From Hydrogenophaga sp. (lineage in GTDB: Bacteria; Pseudomonadota; Gammaproteobacteria; Burkholderiales; Burkholderiaceae_C), in contig NZ_JALHLX010000010.1 of assembly GCF_022844385.1 (NCBI RefSeq), positions 1-59,163 on the forward strand: a DNA stretch of 59,163 bases, in the 5' to 3' direction. A program made the position numbers and the translations under genes. Below the pieces are notes generated by a model that was not told the DNA's origin, searched no databases, and worked only from the letters and a program-made list of their open reading frames with translations. Positions 8,932 through 17,808 of the stretch are shown here, in pieces. How positions within the stretch are numbered: the stretch's first letter is position 1; each line of letters opens with the position of its first letter.

Positions 8932-9942
8932 GTGATAAATAGCCTCAATTTTCGCAACCTCGACCTGAACCTGCTGCGGGTCTTTGACGAGGTCATGTCC
9001 GAGCGCAACCTGACCCGCGCCGCCCACAACCTCGCCATGACCCAGCCTGCGGTGAGCAACGCCTTGCGCCGGCTGCGCGAGGTGGTGGGCGACGACCTGG
9101 TGCGTCGCTCAGGCTACGGGGTGGAGCCCACGCCGCTGGCGCTGAGCCTGTGGCCCTCCATTCGGGACGCGCTACACCTGCTGCGCGAATCGCTGGCCCC
9201 GGGCACCTTCGACCCGCTGAGTGCCCACAATGCTTTTGTGCTGGCCATGGCGGACGCCACCGCCGCCAAGCTGGTGCCCGGCCTGATCGACATCTTCGAA
9301 GCCGAAGCGCCCGGGGTGAACCTGCGCGTGTTGCCGTTGACCACGCGCGATCCGCGCGAGCTGCTGGAGAACGGCACAGCCGATCTGGCCATCGGGCATT
9401 TTCCGGGCGTGCTGGCCGAACTCGGCGCCCGGCACCTGCAGGAAAACAACCCGCAGTTCCTGCACCAGCGCCTGTACGACGGCGAGTACGTGGTGGTGAT
9501 GCGCAAAGGCCACCCGCTGGCCGGGCAGCCGTTGAGCCTGGACGCCTATTGCAACGCGCGCCATCTGTTGGTGAGTTTTTCGGGAAGGCCTTTCGGTTTT
9601 GTGGACGAGTCGCTGGCGGCCCTTTCCCGCCAGCGCCGTGTGGTGCTCACCGTGAACCAGTTCTTCACGGCCGGGCGCGTGGTGGCCACCACCGATTTGC
9701 TCACAGTGCTGCCGCGCCACTTTGTAGGTGCCACCGGTATGGAACACGAACTCGCTCTGCTGGAACTGCCGCTGCAGGTGCCGCCCGTGCACGTGGATGC
9801 GCTGTGGCATCGCCAGGCCACCCACAACAGCGGCCACCGCTGGCTGCGCCAGTCGGTCGAGCGGGCGTCGGCGGTCGGGTTTCGTGCGGCCGCTGCGGCC
9901 GCACCCGCCGCGTCACGGCGCAAGTCCGTCAAACCTGCGTGA
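8932..9942 (+). CDS. LysR-family transcriptional regulator
   Basis: The 336-residue protein has an N-terminal winged HTH, about residues 10-68 (LNLLRVFDEVMSERNLTRAAHNL, here in part, then TQPAVSNALRRLREVVGDDL), and a periplasmic-binding-like effector domain from about 95. The HTH resembles the NodD/NahR/LeuO branch, whose members often respond to aromatic or plant-derived compounds; the effector here is unknown. Residues after about 310 form an Ala/Arg-rich tail without structure. The start is GTG at 8932; no ATG is available before the HTH. A palindrome overlaps the start region and suggests autoregulation. The divergent membrane protein gene is the likeliest target. Confidence 0.85.
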   Translation: MINSLNFRNLDLNLLRVFDEVMSERNLTRAAHNLAMTQPAVSNALRRLREVVGDDLVRRSGYGVEPTPLALSLWPSIRDALHLLRESLAPGTFDPLSAHNAFVLAMADATAAKLVPGLIDIFEAEAPGVNLRVLPLTTRDPRELLENGTADLAIGHFPGVLAELGARHLQENNPQFLHQRLYDGEYVVVMRKGHPLAGQPLSLDAYCNARHLLVSFSGRPFGFVDESLAALSRQRRVVLTVNQFFTAGRVVATTDLLTVLPRHFVGATGMEHELALLELPLQVPPVHVDALWHRQATHNSGHRWLRQSVERASAVGFRAAAAAAPAASRRKSVKPA

Positions 9943-9965
9943 CGGCCCTGTCCGACAATGGCCGC

Positions 9966-10886
9966 ATGAAGATCCAACTGCTCAGCGACCTGCACCTCGA
10001 AGCCAACCCCGACTTTGTGCCGGTGCCGGCGCCCGAAGCCGACCTGCTGGTGCTGGCCGGGGATATCGGCTCTTACCAGACGCGGCGCGACGGGAGCGTG
10101 ATGAACGAGCCCGACTGGGGTCTTCAGCGCTTCTCGCCCCTGCCGCAATACGCGGGCTGGCCCGCGCCGGTGGTGTTTGTGCCGGGCAACCACGAATACG
10201 ACGCGCTCGATGTGGACGAGGCCCACGCCGAATTGCGAAAGGCCTGCGATCGACTGGGCATCCAGTGGCTGGAGCGCGAGCGCCTGCAGATGCAGGGTGT
10301 GCGGCTGATCGGCACCACGCTCTGGAGCGACTACGACGCCTTGGGCGAGCACGCACCGGAACCCACGCCCGCACGCCACAGCCGTGCCGGAGCCGTTCAA
10401 AGACCGCGCGTGCCCGATCCGCTCACGCACCGTCTGCGCCAGCGCGAGAAGGCATTTCGCGCGGCCAACCACTACCTGCAGAAAATGGGCGGCCGCCGGC
10501 ACAGCCGCCTGTTTGATGCCGAAGCCATGCGCTCGCTCGCGCTGGACTGCCAGACCTGGCTGCGCGAGGCGCTGGCCCAGCCCTTCGACGGTCCCACGGT
10601 GGTCATCACCCATTTCGCGCCCACGCTGCACAGCATGGACCCACGCTACGGCATGAGCCCTGGCACGGCGGGCTTCTGCAATGGGCTGGACGAGCTGCTG
10701 CCGCTGGCCGACTTCTGGCTGCACGGTCACCTGCATTGCCCGACCGATGTGCAGGTGGGGCGCTGCCGCATCGTGGCCAACCCGCTGGGTTATCACGACA
10801 AGAACGAACAGACATCCTTTGTGCCCATGCGCTGCATCGAGGTGAGTGTGCCGGCACGGGCACACGAGCGGACACATCAGGTTTGA
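9966..10886 (+). CDS. Calcineurin-like metallophosphoesterase
   Basis: The 306-residue enzyme has all five blocks of the binuclear-metal phosphoesterase fold: SDLHLE (D7, H9), LAGDIG, GNHEY, THFAP and GHLHC. The substrate may be a nucleotide, phosphoprotein or phosphodiester; nothing in the sequence decides. There is no signal peptide, so it is cytoplasmic. Between about residues 120 and 180 lies a basic insert (PARHSRAGAVQRPRVPDP) that is probably a mobile lid. ATG 9966 was chosen because the fold begins immediately (KIQLLSDLHLE). It lies 23 bases after the LysR stop codon and may be cotranscribed with it. Confidence 0.88.
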   Translation: MKIQLLSDLHLEANPDFVPVPAPEADLLVLAGDIGSYQTRRDGSVMNEPDWGLQRFSPLPQYAGWPAPVVFVPGNHEYDALDVDEAHAELRKACDRLGIQWLERERLQMQGVRLIGTTLWSDYDALGEHAPEPTPARHSRAGAVQRPRVPDPLTHRLRQREKAFRAANHYLQKMGGRRHSRLFDAEAMRSLALDCQTWLREALAQPFDGPTVVITHFAPTLHSMDPRYGMSPGTAGFCNGLDELLPLADFWLHGHLHCPTDVQVGRCRIVANPLGYHDKNEQTSFVPMRCIEVSVPARAHERTHQV

Positions 10887-10957
10887 GCCAGCGCAAAGAA
10901 AACGCCCGGGTTGCCTCTAAACTCGCACGCATTCCATTGAAACCCAAGGAGACCCTC

Positions 10958-11380
10958 ATGAAGATCCTGCTCGCCGTTGATGGCAGCGCGTACACCAAGA
11001 AGATGCTGGCCTATCTCGCCACACACGACGAGATGTTCGGCACCAAGAACACCATCACGTTGGTCACGGTGCAGTTGCCGCTGCCACCCCGCGCCCGCGC
11101 GGCCGTGGGTGCCGAGATCGCCAACGGCTACTACGCCGACGAAGCGGCCAAGATCACGGCCCCGGTGGTCAAGTTCCTCAAGCGCCACGGCATGGAACCG
11201 ACGGTGGTGTCCAAGGTCGGTACGCCGGGCGAGGTGATTGCCAAGGTCGCCAATGAAGGCAAGTTCGACCTGTTGATGATGGGATCGCACGGCCACAGCG
11301 CGCTGGGCAACCTCGTCATGGGCTCGGTGGCCACCAAGGTACTCGCCCACTGCAGCGTGCCCGTGTTGCTGGTTCGCTGA
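10958..11380 (+). CDS. Universal stress protein, UspA family
   Basis: The 140-residue single-domain protein shows the ATP-binding Usp pattern. It has an N-terminal ILLAVDGS strand and the nucleotide loop GSHGHSALGNLVMGSVATKV (G-x2-G-x9-G-S/T class), ending with a hydrophobic VPVLLVR strand. Such proteins bind ATP and support survival of stress, starvation or anaerobiosis; the individual function is not predictable. AAGGAG lies 6 bases before ATG 10958. The gene is followed directly by an intrinsic terminator. It is 71 bases from the metallophosphoesterase. Confidence 0.92.
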   Translation: MKILLAVDGSAYTKKMLAYLATHDEMFGTKNTITLVTVQLPLPPRARAAVGAEIANGYYADEAAKITAPVVKFLKRHGMEPTVVSKVGTPGEVIAKVANEGKFDLLMMGSHGHSALGNLVMGSVATKVLAHCSVPVLLVR

Positions 11381-11400
11381 AACCCGTCTGCGCAGACAAC

Positions 11401-11424
11401 AAAGGCCGCGACTGCGGCCTTTTT
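11401..11424 (+). terminator. Terminator between usp gene and convergent tetR gene
   Basis: AAAGGCCGC pairs with GCGGCCTTT over a 4-base loop, followed by further T residues. The A run on the left allows action on the convergent TetR gene too. Confidence 0.85.
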
Positions 11425-11446
11425 CTCGTGTGCTGAACCCTGCCCG

Positions 11447-12091
11447 TCAGCGCGACTTCAAACCGTCAAAACAGGTGCTGAGCACCATCTCGATGATCTC
11501 GTCGTTGCTGTGCTGGCCCGAACCCTTGAGGAAGCCCAGCACCGGATCGCAGGCCCGCGCGAACAAGGTGTAAAGCACGGCAATGGGGGGCAGCTGGGTG
11601 TTGAGGCTGCCGTCGGCCTGGGCCTGCGTGATCCATTGGCCCAGTCGCTCGCTCACGTCCATGAGGCCGTCCACATACGCCTTGTTGGTGGTGAGCGACG
11701 CACGCAGGCTGGAGTTTTCGCTGGGGAGTGACGGCATTTCGCCCGCGAGCTGAACCTCCATGGTCCAGCGTGCGACCGCCCGCAGCTGCTCGATCGGCGC
11801 GCGCCCGGGTTGGCTTTCCAGACTGTCCAGAAAGGCACGCGCCCGATCCATCACACGCACCATGGCCGCAGCGGCCAGATCTTCCTTGCTGGAGAAGTGC
11901 TTGTACAAGCTGGCCTTGGCGATGCCCACCTCGGCGGCGACCTCGTCCACGGTCATCGCATCGAAGCCTTTTTCGGCCAGCAAGCGGTTCACCGCCGACA
12001 CGATGGCGTCTTCGCGGGCGAGGTGCATTTGCTGGCGGAAGCTGCGTTTCTGGGGAGATTCGGCGGGATCTTTGTGGACTGCGCTGGTCAT
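11447..12091 (-). CDS. TetR-family transcriptional regulator
   Basis: The 214-residue protein has a TetR N-terminal HTH (about 25-75, with [21 protein letters not shown]) and a helical C-terminal ligand and dimer domain. Start ATG 12091 has AAGG upstream. An upstream in-frame start at 12262 would put 57 residues of atypical sequence before the HTH and would run through the palindrome at 12125, so I reject it. The gene is divergent from the fasciclin gene. The palindrome in between is the probable operator, so it likely represses itself and perhaps the fasciclin gene. Confidence 0.88.
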   Translation of the reverse strand: MTSAVHKDPAESPQKRSFRQQMHLAREDAIVSAVNRLLAEKGFDAMTVDEVAAEVGIAKASLYKHFSSKEDLAAAAMVRVMDRARAFLDSLESQPGRAPIEQLRAVARWTMEVQLAGEMPSLPSENSSLRASLTTNKAYVDGLMDVSERLGQWITQAQADGSLNTQLPPIAVLYTLFARACDPVLGFLKGSGQHSNDEIIEMVLSTCFDGLKSR

Positions 12092-12124
12092 GGACAACCT
12101 TTTGGTAGGGCTGCAATTTTGCCC

Positions 12125-12148
12125 GATATCGACGGAGCCGTCGATATC
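12125..12148. promoter_or_regulatory. 24-bp palindrome, probable TetR operator
   Basis: GATATCGACGG and CCGTCGATATC are perfect 11-bp inverted arms with a 2-base centre. The site lies 33 bases upstream of the tetR start and 147 bases upstream of the divergent fasciclin gene. Size and symmetry fit a TetR-dimer operator. Confidence 0.7.
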
Positions 12149-12295
12149 CCTACTGCAAAGTCTTGTTACATACCAAGCGGTCTCTTTGGAAACTTCTGCG
12201 GCCAGAATGCGCTCGTAACAGGGCACGGCGCTTCTGCCCATGCAGTCATGTGCTTCCACCATCCCGCTCCCTCAACCTTTCCCAAGGACATCACC

Positions 12296-12751
12296 ATGAA
12301 GAAGACACTCATCGCATCCCTGCTGGCACTCGGCGCACTCGGCTCGGCCCAGGCCGCCGACATCGTCGACACGGCTGTGGCCGCCGGCTCGTTCAAGACC
12401 CTGGTCGCAGCTGTCCAGGCCGCCGGCCTGGTCGACACGCTCAAGGGCCCGGGTCCGTTCACCGTGTTCGCCCCCACCGATGAAGCCTTCGCCAAGATCC
12501 CCAAGGCCACGCTGGACGCCCTGTTGAAAGACAAGGCCGCCCTGACCAAGGTGCTGACCTACCACGTGGTGCCCGGCAAGGTGATGGCCGCGGACGTGAA
12601 AGCCGGCATGGTCAAAACCGTGCAAGGCAGCTCGATCACCGTGGCCACCATGGGCGGCGTGAAGGTGGACGCAGCCAACGTGGTCAAGACCGACATCGCG
12701 GCCGACAACGGCGTGATCCACGTCATCGACACCGTGATCATGCCCAAGTAA
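12296..12751 (+). CDS. Secreted fasciclin (FAS1)-domain protein
   Basis: The 151-residue protein has a clear Sec signal peptide ([20 protein letters not shown], cleavage near 20). A single FAS1 domain follows, with the H1 motif [13 protein letters not shown], the YHVVPG block and the C-terminal H2-like block [15 protein letters not shown]. Bacterial single-FAS1 proteins are periplasmic or extracellular and are linked to adhesion or osmotic adaptation. AAGGA lies 7 bases before ATG 12296, and an intrinsic terminator follows. The gene is monocistronic, divergent from tetR, with the palindrome at 12125 in the shared region. Confidence 0.92.
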   Translation: MKKTLIASLLALGALGSAQAADIVDTAVAAGSFKTLVAAVQAAGLVDTLKGPGPFTVFAPTDEAFAKIPKATLDALLKDKAALTKVLTYHVVPGKVMAADVKAGMVKTVQGSSITVATMGGVKVDAANVVKTDIAADNGVIHVIDTVIMPK

Positions 12752-12770
12752 GCAGGCACTTGCTCACACA

Positions 12771-12797
12771 AAGCCCCGCACTCGCGGGGCTTTTTTT
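12771..12797 (+). terminator. Terminator after fasciclin gene
   Basis: AAGCCCCGC pairs with GCGGGGCTT over ACTC, followed by a run of seven T. It lies between convergent genes. Confidence 0.9.
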
Positions 12798-12800
12798 GTT

Positions 12801-13718
12801 TCAGCTGGCCGGTCGCAGGTTGTCGGCGGCTGCAGTCCGCAAGGCCTTGCTCAAGGCGTCCAGCACGTCCGAGCTCAGGTTCCAGCAATGCCAGTAGAGC
12901 GCCACACCGAGCCGGTGGCGCGGAGCCAGATTGACCAGTTCGCCCGATTCAATGAGCTCACGCACCCGCAGCTCGGGCAGCACACTCACCCCCCAGCCGG
13001 ACTGCACGGCGCGCACCTGGCCTTCGCTGGAGGGCACGAACAGTTGCTTGAGCATGACGCGCGGCAGACCAAAGGCCTTCATCACGAAACCGTGCTGCAG
13101 GTTGTCCTTGCGGTTGAAGGCCACGAACGGGACCTTGTGAAAGTTGTGTGCGCTCAAGCCCTTGGGGCAATGCTGCGCGGCGTAGTCGGCCCGTGCCACG
13201 GCCACGTAGTCCATGCAGCCCAACGCTTCCATCTTGCAGCCGCGCAAGGCCTGGCCAAGCGAGGTGACGCAGCCCAGTACCTGGCCTTCGCGCAGCCACT
13301 CGTGGGTGAACTCCTGGTCGTCGGTGATGATTTCAATCGGCAGGCCGTTTTGTGCCAGTTCGTCGAGCGCGGGCAGCGCCCAGGTGGCAATGCTGTCGGC
13401 GTTGATGGCCACCGAGATGCGCTCTTCCTCGCGGCCGCTGCCGGTGGAGCTGGGCGCGAGCTCCTTGAGGTCTTTTTCAAGGTCGGCGCGCAGCAGCCGC
13501 ATCATCTTGGCGTGCTTGAGCATGAGCTGGCCGGCTTGCGTGGGCTTGAGCGGGCGGCTGCGCACAATGAGCACCGTACCGACCTGCGCCTCCAAAGCCC
13601 TCAGCCGCTGCGACACCGCAGACTGCGTGATCGACAGGCGCTGTGCCGCACGCTCGAATCCGCCCTCTTCAATGATGGCGGCCAGGCATTCGAGGGCGTC
13701 GGGATCGAAGGTGCTCAT
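12801..13718 (-). CDS. argP: LysR-family regulator, ArgP (IciA) type
   Basis: The 305-residue LysR protein has the ArgP-type N-terminus (DALECLAAIIEEGGFERAA, then LSITQSAVSQRLRALEAQVG) and a full effector domain. ArgP regulators sense lysine or arginine and control amino-acid export and metabolism genes. Here the gene is divergent from dadA and an alanine-type symporter with a 118-base gap. Its likely local target is therefore D-amino-acid use, not the arginine exporter argO of enteric bacteria. The start is ATG 13718. The shared region is unusually AT-rich for this window, as is typical at LysR sites. The symbol rests on family resemblance; orthology in function is unproven. Confidence 0.8.
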   Translation of the reverse strand: MSTFDPDALECLAAIIEEGGFERAAQRLSITQSAVSQRLRALEAQVGTVLIVRSRPLKPTQAGQLMLKHAKMMRLLRADLEKDLKELAPSSTGSGREEERISVAINADSIATWALPALDELAQNGLPIEIITDDQEFTHEWLREGQVLGCVTSLGQALRGCKMEALGCMDYVAVARADYAAQHCPKGLSAHNFHKVPFVAFNRKDNLQHGFVMKAFGLPRVMLKQLFVPSSEGQVRAVQSGWGVSVLPELRVRELIESGELVNLAPRHRLGVALYWHCWNLSSDVLDALSKALRTAAADNLRPAS

Positions 13719-13775
13719 GGGTGCTCGCTGGTCATATAAGCAGATCTGATGCCCAAAATTTTAGTTTAATTCCGC

Positions 13776-13804
13776 TTCACTTCGAAGCCGCTTCTTTCGA
13801 TACT
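13776..13804 (+). promoter_or_regulatory. Probable promoter of dadA
   Basis: TTCACT and GATACT are separated by 17 bases, 32 bases before the dadA start. An AT-rich tract just upstream (13755-13772) is a candidate contact region for the divergent LysR regulator. Confidence 0.5.
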
Positions 13805-13836
13805 GCGATCAGTTTCAATCCTTTGAGGAGCAGGTC

Positions 13837-15198
13837 ATGCAGGTCACCATTCTCGGCGCGGGCATCATCGGCGTCAGCACGGCGTGGCACTTGCTGGAGC
13901 GTGGTCACGAGGTCACACTGGTCGACCGCCAGAGCGACGCGGCGCTGGAGACCAGCTTCGCCAACGCGGCACAGATTTCGGTCAGCTACTGCGAGCCCTG
14001 GGCCAACAAGGACGCGCCGCTCAAAACCCTGAAGTGGATGTTCTCCGACGAATCGCCACTGCTGTTCCGCCCGCAGCTCGACTGGGCACAGTGGCGCTGG
14101 GGTCTCCAGTTCCTTGCGCAGTGCAACGACGCCGCCTTCGAGCGCAACGTGGCACAGCTGGTGGCCTTGGGCTCCTACAGCCACAACGCGCTCAAGGCCG
14201 TGGTGGCCGCCACCGGCATCGACTACCACCGGCTGGAGCGGGGCATCGCCCATTACTACACCGACCAGAAATCCTTCGACGGCGCCGCCGAAGCCGCCGC
14301 CGTGATGCAGCGTTTCGGCGTCAAGCGCCGCGTGGTTTCACGCAATGAGTTGCTGGCCATCGAGCCTGCGCTCAGCGCCTTTGCCGACCGCATCGTGGGC
14401 GGCACCTACACGCAGAGCGACGAGTCGGGCGATGCCCGCAGCTTCACGCAGCAGCTTGCTGCGCTGTGCGGCCAGCGCGGCGCGCGGCTGATGTTCGGCC
14501 ACGACATCGAGCGCCTGGACAGCGACGGCCACGAGATCCGCGAGGTGCGGGTGCGCGACCGCCAGAGCGGGATTGCACGCGTGCTGAAGGCCGACGCTTT
14601 CGTGGTCGCCTGCGGTTCGTACACCACGCCGCTGCTCAAGACGGTTGGCCTGAGCGTGCCGATCTATCCGGGCAAGGGCTACAGCGCCACGCTGCCGCTG
14701 CTCAAGCCCGCGCAGGCGCCCAGCGTGAGCATGATCGACGACCAGCTCAAGATCGCCGTCTCGCGCCTGGGCAACCAGCTGCGCGTCGCCGGCACCATCG
14801 AGCTCGGCGGTTTTGATCTGACGCTGGACACGCCGCTGGCGAAGAAGCGCTGCGAGATGCTGGTGCGCCGCATCGAGCAGGTGTTTCCCGGTGTGGCCGA
14901 CACGCGCACGCCCGAACAGGGCGGTGATCCGCAGTTCTGGTGCGGCCTGCGCCCGGCCACGCCGACCAACATCCCGCTCATTGGCCGCCTGCCGCTGAAA
15001 AACCTCTGGATCAACGCAGGCCACGGCACGCTGGGATGGACGCACGGTGCCGGCTCGGGCCTGGCACTGGCTGAACTCATCAGCGGTGAGCGACCTGCCA
15101 TGGCATTCGGGTTTCACGGGATCGACGCTCCGGTACGCAGCAGCAGGAAGGGCCAGACGCCGCACCTGCAAGCCACGCCGCCGAGCCAGCGCGCCTGA
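13837..15198 (+). CDS. dadA: D-amino-acid dehydrogenase small subunit
   Basis: The 453-residue FAD enzyme oxidises D-amino acids, mainly D-alanine, to 2-oxo acids and ammonia and passes electrons to the respiratory chain at the inner membrane. The dinucleotide-binding motif is ILGAGIIGVSTAWHL (4-18). ETSFANAAQISVSYCEPWA is the DadA-specific block, and the C-terminal FAD-binding motif is INAGHGTLGWTHGAGSG. It is some 20-35 residues longer than usual, through a basic, unstructured tail (after about 430). TTTGAGGAG precedes ATG 13837. The next gene encodes an alanine/sodium symporter, so the pair probably imports and degrades D- or L-alanine. It is divergent from an ArgP-like regulator. Confidence 0.93.
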   Translation: MQVTILGAGIIGVSTAWHLLERGHEVTLVDRQSDAALETSFANAAQISVSYCEPWANKDAPLKTLKWMFSDESPLLFRPQLDWAQWRWGLQFLAQCNDAAFERNVAQLVALGSYSHNALKAVVAATGIDYHRLERGIAHYYTDQKSFDGAAEAAAVMQRFGVKRRVVSRNELLAIEPALSAFADRIVGGTYTQSDESGDARSFTQQLAALCGQRGARLMFGHDIERLDSDGHEIREVRVRDRQSGIARVLKADAFVVACGSYTTPLLKTVGLSVPIYPGKGYSATLPLLKPAQAPSVSMIDDQLKIAVSRLGNQLRVAGTIELGGFDLTLDTPLAKKRCEMLVRRIEQVFPGVADTRTPEQGGDPQFWCGLRPATPTNIPLIGRLPLKNLWINAGHGTLGWTHGAGSGLALAELISGERPAMAFGFHGIDAPVRSSRKGQTPHLQATPPSQRA

Positions 15199-15210
15199 TC
15201 CTGCCGCCAG

Positions 15211-15292
15211 GGCCGGGGACCGCCAGGCGGCCACGGCCTTTTCTGGGTCCGCGCCAGCGTGGCGGGCCGGGTACGGGACGCTCGACGTCCCG
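15211..15292 (+). other. Hairpin-rich spacer between dadA and the symporter gene
   Basis: GGCCG (15211-15215) pairs with CGGCC (15234-15238) around an inner CGCC/GGCG stem and is followed by TTTT, resembling a weak terminator. A second perfect hairpin (CGGGACG 15274-15280 with CGTCCCG 15286-15292) follows. The two could lower or condition expression of the symporter relative to dadA. Confidence 0.45.
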
Positions 15293-15318
15293 ACCATTCC
15301 ACGACAAGGAGACAAACC

Positions 15319-16815
15319 ATGAACCCCACCGGAGCTCTGGCCACCGCCAGCCTGGACGAGCGCATCAGCGCGGCCATTCAACCGTTCTCCGACGCCATCG
15401 CCGGCTTCATCTTCTTTTCAGTGCCGGTGGCCGGCACCACGTTTCCGCTCATCGTGGGCTGGTTGATCCTGGCTGCCACGGTCTTCACCTTTTACTTTCG
15501 CTTCATCCAGATCCGCGGCTTCCGGCACGCCATTGACGTCGTGCGCGGACGCTACTCCGACAAGACCAAGCCCGGCGAGGTGTCGCCCTTCCAGGCACTC
15601 ACAGCAGCGGTCTCGGGAACCGTGGGCCTGGGCAACATTGCCGGTGTGGCCGTGGCGGTAGCCATCGGCGGCGCGGGCGCCACTTTCTGGATGATCCTGG
15701 CCGGGCTGCTGGGCATGGCGTCGAAGTTCACCGAGGTCACGCTGGGTGTGAAGTACCGCGACATCAAGCAGCCCGCCGGCACAGTGGCGGGCGGTCCCAT
15801 GCGGTACCTCTCCAAGGGTCTGGCCGAACAGGGCCGGCCCCGCCTGGGCAAGTTTCTGGCGGTGTTCTTCGCCATCTGCTGCATTGGCGGCTCCATCGGG
15901 GGCGGCAACATGTTCCAGGCCAACCAGAGCTTCCAGCAGGTGCTGGGTGTCACCGGCGGCGTCGACAGCCCACTGGCCGGCAACGCCTGGGTGTTCGGTC
16001 TGGTCATGGCGGTGCTGGTGGGCCTGGTGATCATTGGTGGCATCCGGTCGATTGCCACAGTCACCTCCAAGCTGGTGCCCACCATGGCGCTCATCTACGT
16101 GGGCGCGGGCCTGATCGTGCTGGCGGTGCACGCAGACCAGATCCTGTGGGCGTTCGGGCAGATTTTTGCCGGGGCGTTTTCGGCCGAGGGCGTGACCGGT
16201 GGCGTGGTGGGTGCGCTGATCCAGGGCTTCCGCCGTGCGACTTTTTCCAACGAGGCCGGCATCGGCTCGGCCGCGATCGCCCATTCGGCGGTGCGCACAG
16301 ACCAACCGGTATCACAAGGCTTTGCCGCCTTGCTGGAGCCCTTCATCGACACCGTGGTGATCTGCACCATGACCGCACTGGTGATCATCATCACCGGCCA
16401 CGTGAACATGGGCGGCGTCACCGAGCTGGCCGGTGAGGCCCGGGGCGTGGCCCTGACTTCCGTGGCCTTCGGCAGTGCAATCGCGTGGTTTCCCTACGTG
16501 CTCGCCCTGTGCGTGGTGCTGTTCGCCTTCTCCACCATGATCACCTGGAGCTACTACGGATTGCAGGCCTGGATCTACCTGCTGGGCGACAGCATGGTTT
16601 CGACAATGGCCTACAAGTTCATGTTCCTGACCTTCGTGGTCATCGGCACCACCATGGGCCTGGGTCCGGTGATCGACTTTTCCGACTCGATGATCTTCGC
16701 CATGTCGCTGGCCAACATCGTGGGGCTGTACATGCTCATGCCGGTGGTGCGCACCGAGTTGCTGCGCTACGAACACGGCTTGCGCAGCGGCGAGATCCGC
16801 ATGGTCGCTGCCTGA
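15319..16815 (+). CDS. Sodium:alanine symporter, AGCS family
   Basis: The 498-residue protein has about 10-11 membrane helices and the AGCS signatures [19 protein letters not shown] (about 107-125) and [17 protein letters not shown] (about 310). These lie in the conserved transport core. It takes up alanine, glycine or D-alanine with sodium. It follows dadA by 120 bases and has its own AAGGAG ribosome site before ATG 15319. The context suggests that the imported amino acid is the DadA substrate. No truncation or missing block was seen. Confidence 0.93.
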   Translation: MNPTGALATASLDERISAAIQPFSDAIAGFIFFSVPVAGTTFPLIVGWLILAATVFTFYFRFIQIRGFRHAIDVVRGRYSDKTKPGEVSPFQALTAAVSGTVGLGNIAGVAVAVAIGGAGATFWMILAGLLGMASKFTEVTLGVKYRDIKQPAGTVAGGPMRYLSKGLAEQGRPRLGKFLAVFFAICCIGGSIGGGNMFQANQSFQQVLGVTGGVDSPLAGNAWVFGLVMAVLVGLVIIGGIRSIATVTSKLVPTMALIYVGAGLIVLAVHADQILWAFGQIFAGAFSAEGVTGGVVGALIQGFRRATFSNEAGIGSAAIAHSAVRTDQPVSQGFAALLEPFIDTVVICTMTALVIIITGHVNMGGVTELAGEARGVALTSVAFGSAIAWFPYVLALCVVLFAFSTMITWSYYGLQAWIYLLGDSMVSTMAYKFMFLTFVVIGTTMGLGPVIDFSDSMIFAMSLANIVGLYMLMPVVRTELLRYEHGLRSGEIRMVAA

Positions 16816-16833
16816 CAACGTGGCGCGCCGACC

Positions 16834-17727
16834 TCAGGGACGCAGGCGCTCCACCATCCAGCCCTGCAAGTCCAGCCACATCTGCCGCATCTCGCTGTCC
16901 AGCGGCGTGCGAAAGGCGTTGGGCAGTTCGATGGTCACCACCGGCATGCCACGGTGCACACCCCCGTAGTTGCCCAGGCTGCCGGGAAAGATGCCCACCT
17001 GGTCCAGGTAAAGCCGCCCGAGCTTGGGCGGCGGTGCGCCCGGACCGTCGAAGTCGAGCACGCCGTAGGGGGCGTGGATGCTCACGATCAGGTGGGGCTG
17101 GAAGCGTGCCATTTCCTCGTGCAGAAAACGCGACTCCGGCTCCGACAACGGGCTTGGGCCCGGCCAGCGGCGTGGGTCCTTGCGGGTGCGCTGCTCCCAG
17201 TACACCTTGGCATCGCTGGCCCAGTTGGGCGTCGGGAAGTTGCGGTTGAGGTCCACGCCGCGCGCGTTCACGCGTTTGGCCGGCCGCGCCAGCAGGCCGT
17301 CGGGGTTGAGCACGGGGATGAAGCGCCAGTGGGCGTCGGCAGGCTCCTTCAGCGCGTGCTGGATCCAGTGCAGCGCCACCGAGGCCGAGGACATCTCGTC
17401 GCCGTGCATGGCGCCCACCACCAGCACCCGCAGGCGCGCCTGGGGCGCCACCACGTCGCGCGCGTACAGCGTGCGACCCTGCGACGAACGGCCCTCGGTG
17501 GCGACCAGTTCGGCCGCATCGCACAGCGCGCGGCCCATGTGCGGCAGGCGGGCCGAGAGGTGCATGCAGGGCGGCGCACTGGCGGGCACGGTGGTGCGGT
17601 GGTGCGGTGGTCCGCGCAGGGGCGAGGCGGCCTGCGCATCGCTGGTACAAAGCCACCCCACGGCCAGCAAGGCGAACACGGCCCACGCAGACAGGCGGTT
17701 CGCGGGGAACAAAGGGGGGCAAAGCAT
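16834..17727 (-). CDS. Exported M14-type zinc peptidase / amidase
   Basis: The 297-residue protein starts with a signal peptide (hydrophobic core SAWAVFALLAVGWL, cleavage after about residue 33). A compact M14 carboxypeptidase fold follows. Zinc ligands are H and E of AMHGDE (about 107-111) and H of SIHAPYG. VDLNRNFP supplies the substrate-binding Arg, and VVTIELPNA the catalytic Glu. Compact M14 members such as MpaA cleave peptidoglycan peptides, so a role in cell-wall peptide turnover is plausible, although MpaA itself is cytoplasmic. ATG 17727 was chosen over the GTG one codon earlier. It converges with the symporter gene. The nearby D-alanine genes make a cell-wall recycling theme tempting but unproven. 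Confidence 0.8.
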   Translation of the reverse strand: MLCPPLFPANRLSAWAVFALLAVGWLCTSDAQAASPLRGPPHHRTTVPASAPPCMHLSARLPHMGRALCDAAELVATEGRSSQGRTLYARDVVAPQARLRVLVVGAMHGDEMSSASVALHWIQHALKEPADAHWRFIPVLNPDGLLARPAKRVNARGVDLNRNFPTPNWASDAKVYWEQRTRKDPRRWPGPSPLSEPESRFLHEEMARFQPHLIVSIHAPYGVLDFDGPGAPPPKLGRLYLDQVGIFPGSLGNYGGVHRGMPVVTIELPNAFRTPLDSEMRQMWLDLQGWMVERLRP

Positions 17728-17808
17728 CACGGCATTCTAGGGACGGTACCGAACAAAGCCACCGATCACCGAGAATCCATCCACCACCGCTCCACGCACC
17801 TGCCCTTG

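Noticed and set aside
16954-17808. Long N-terminal extension of the flavin reductase frame
   Set aside because: It is antisense to the M14 peptidase with intact zinc motifs, and the reductase fold starts at ATG 17809.
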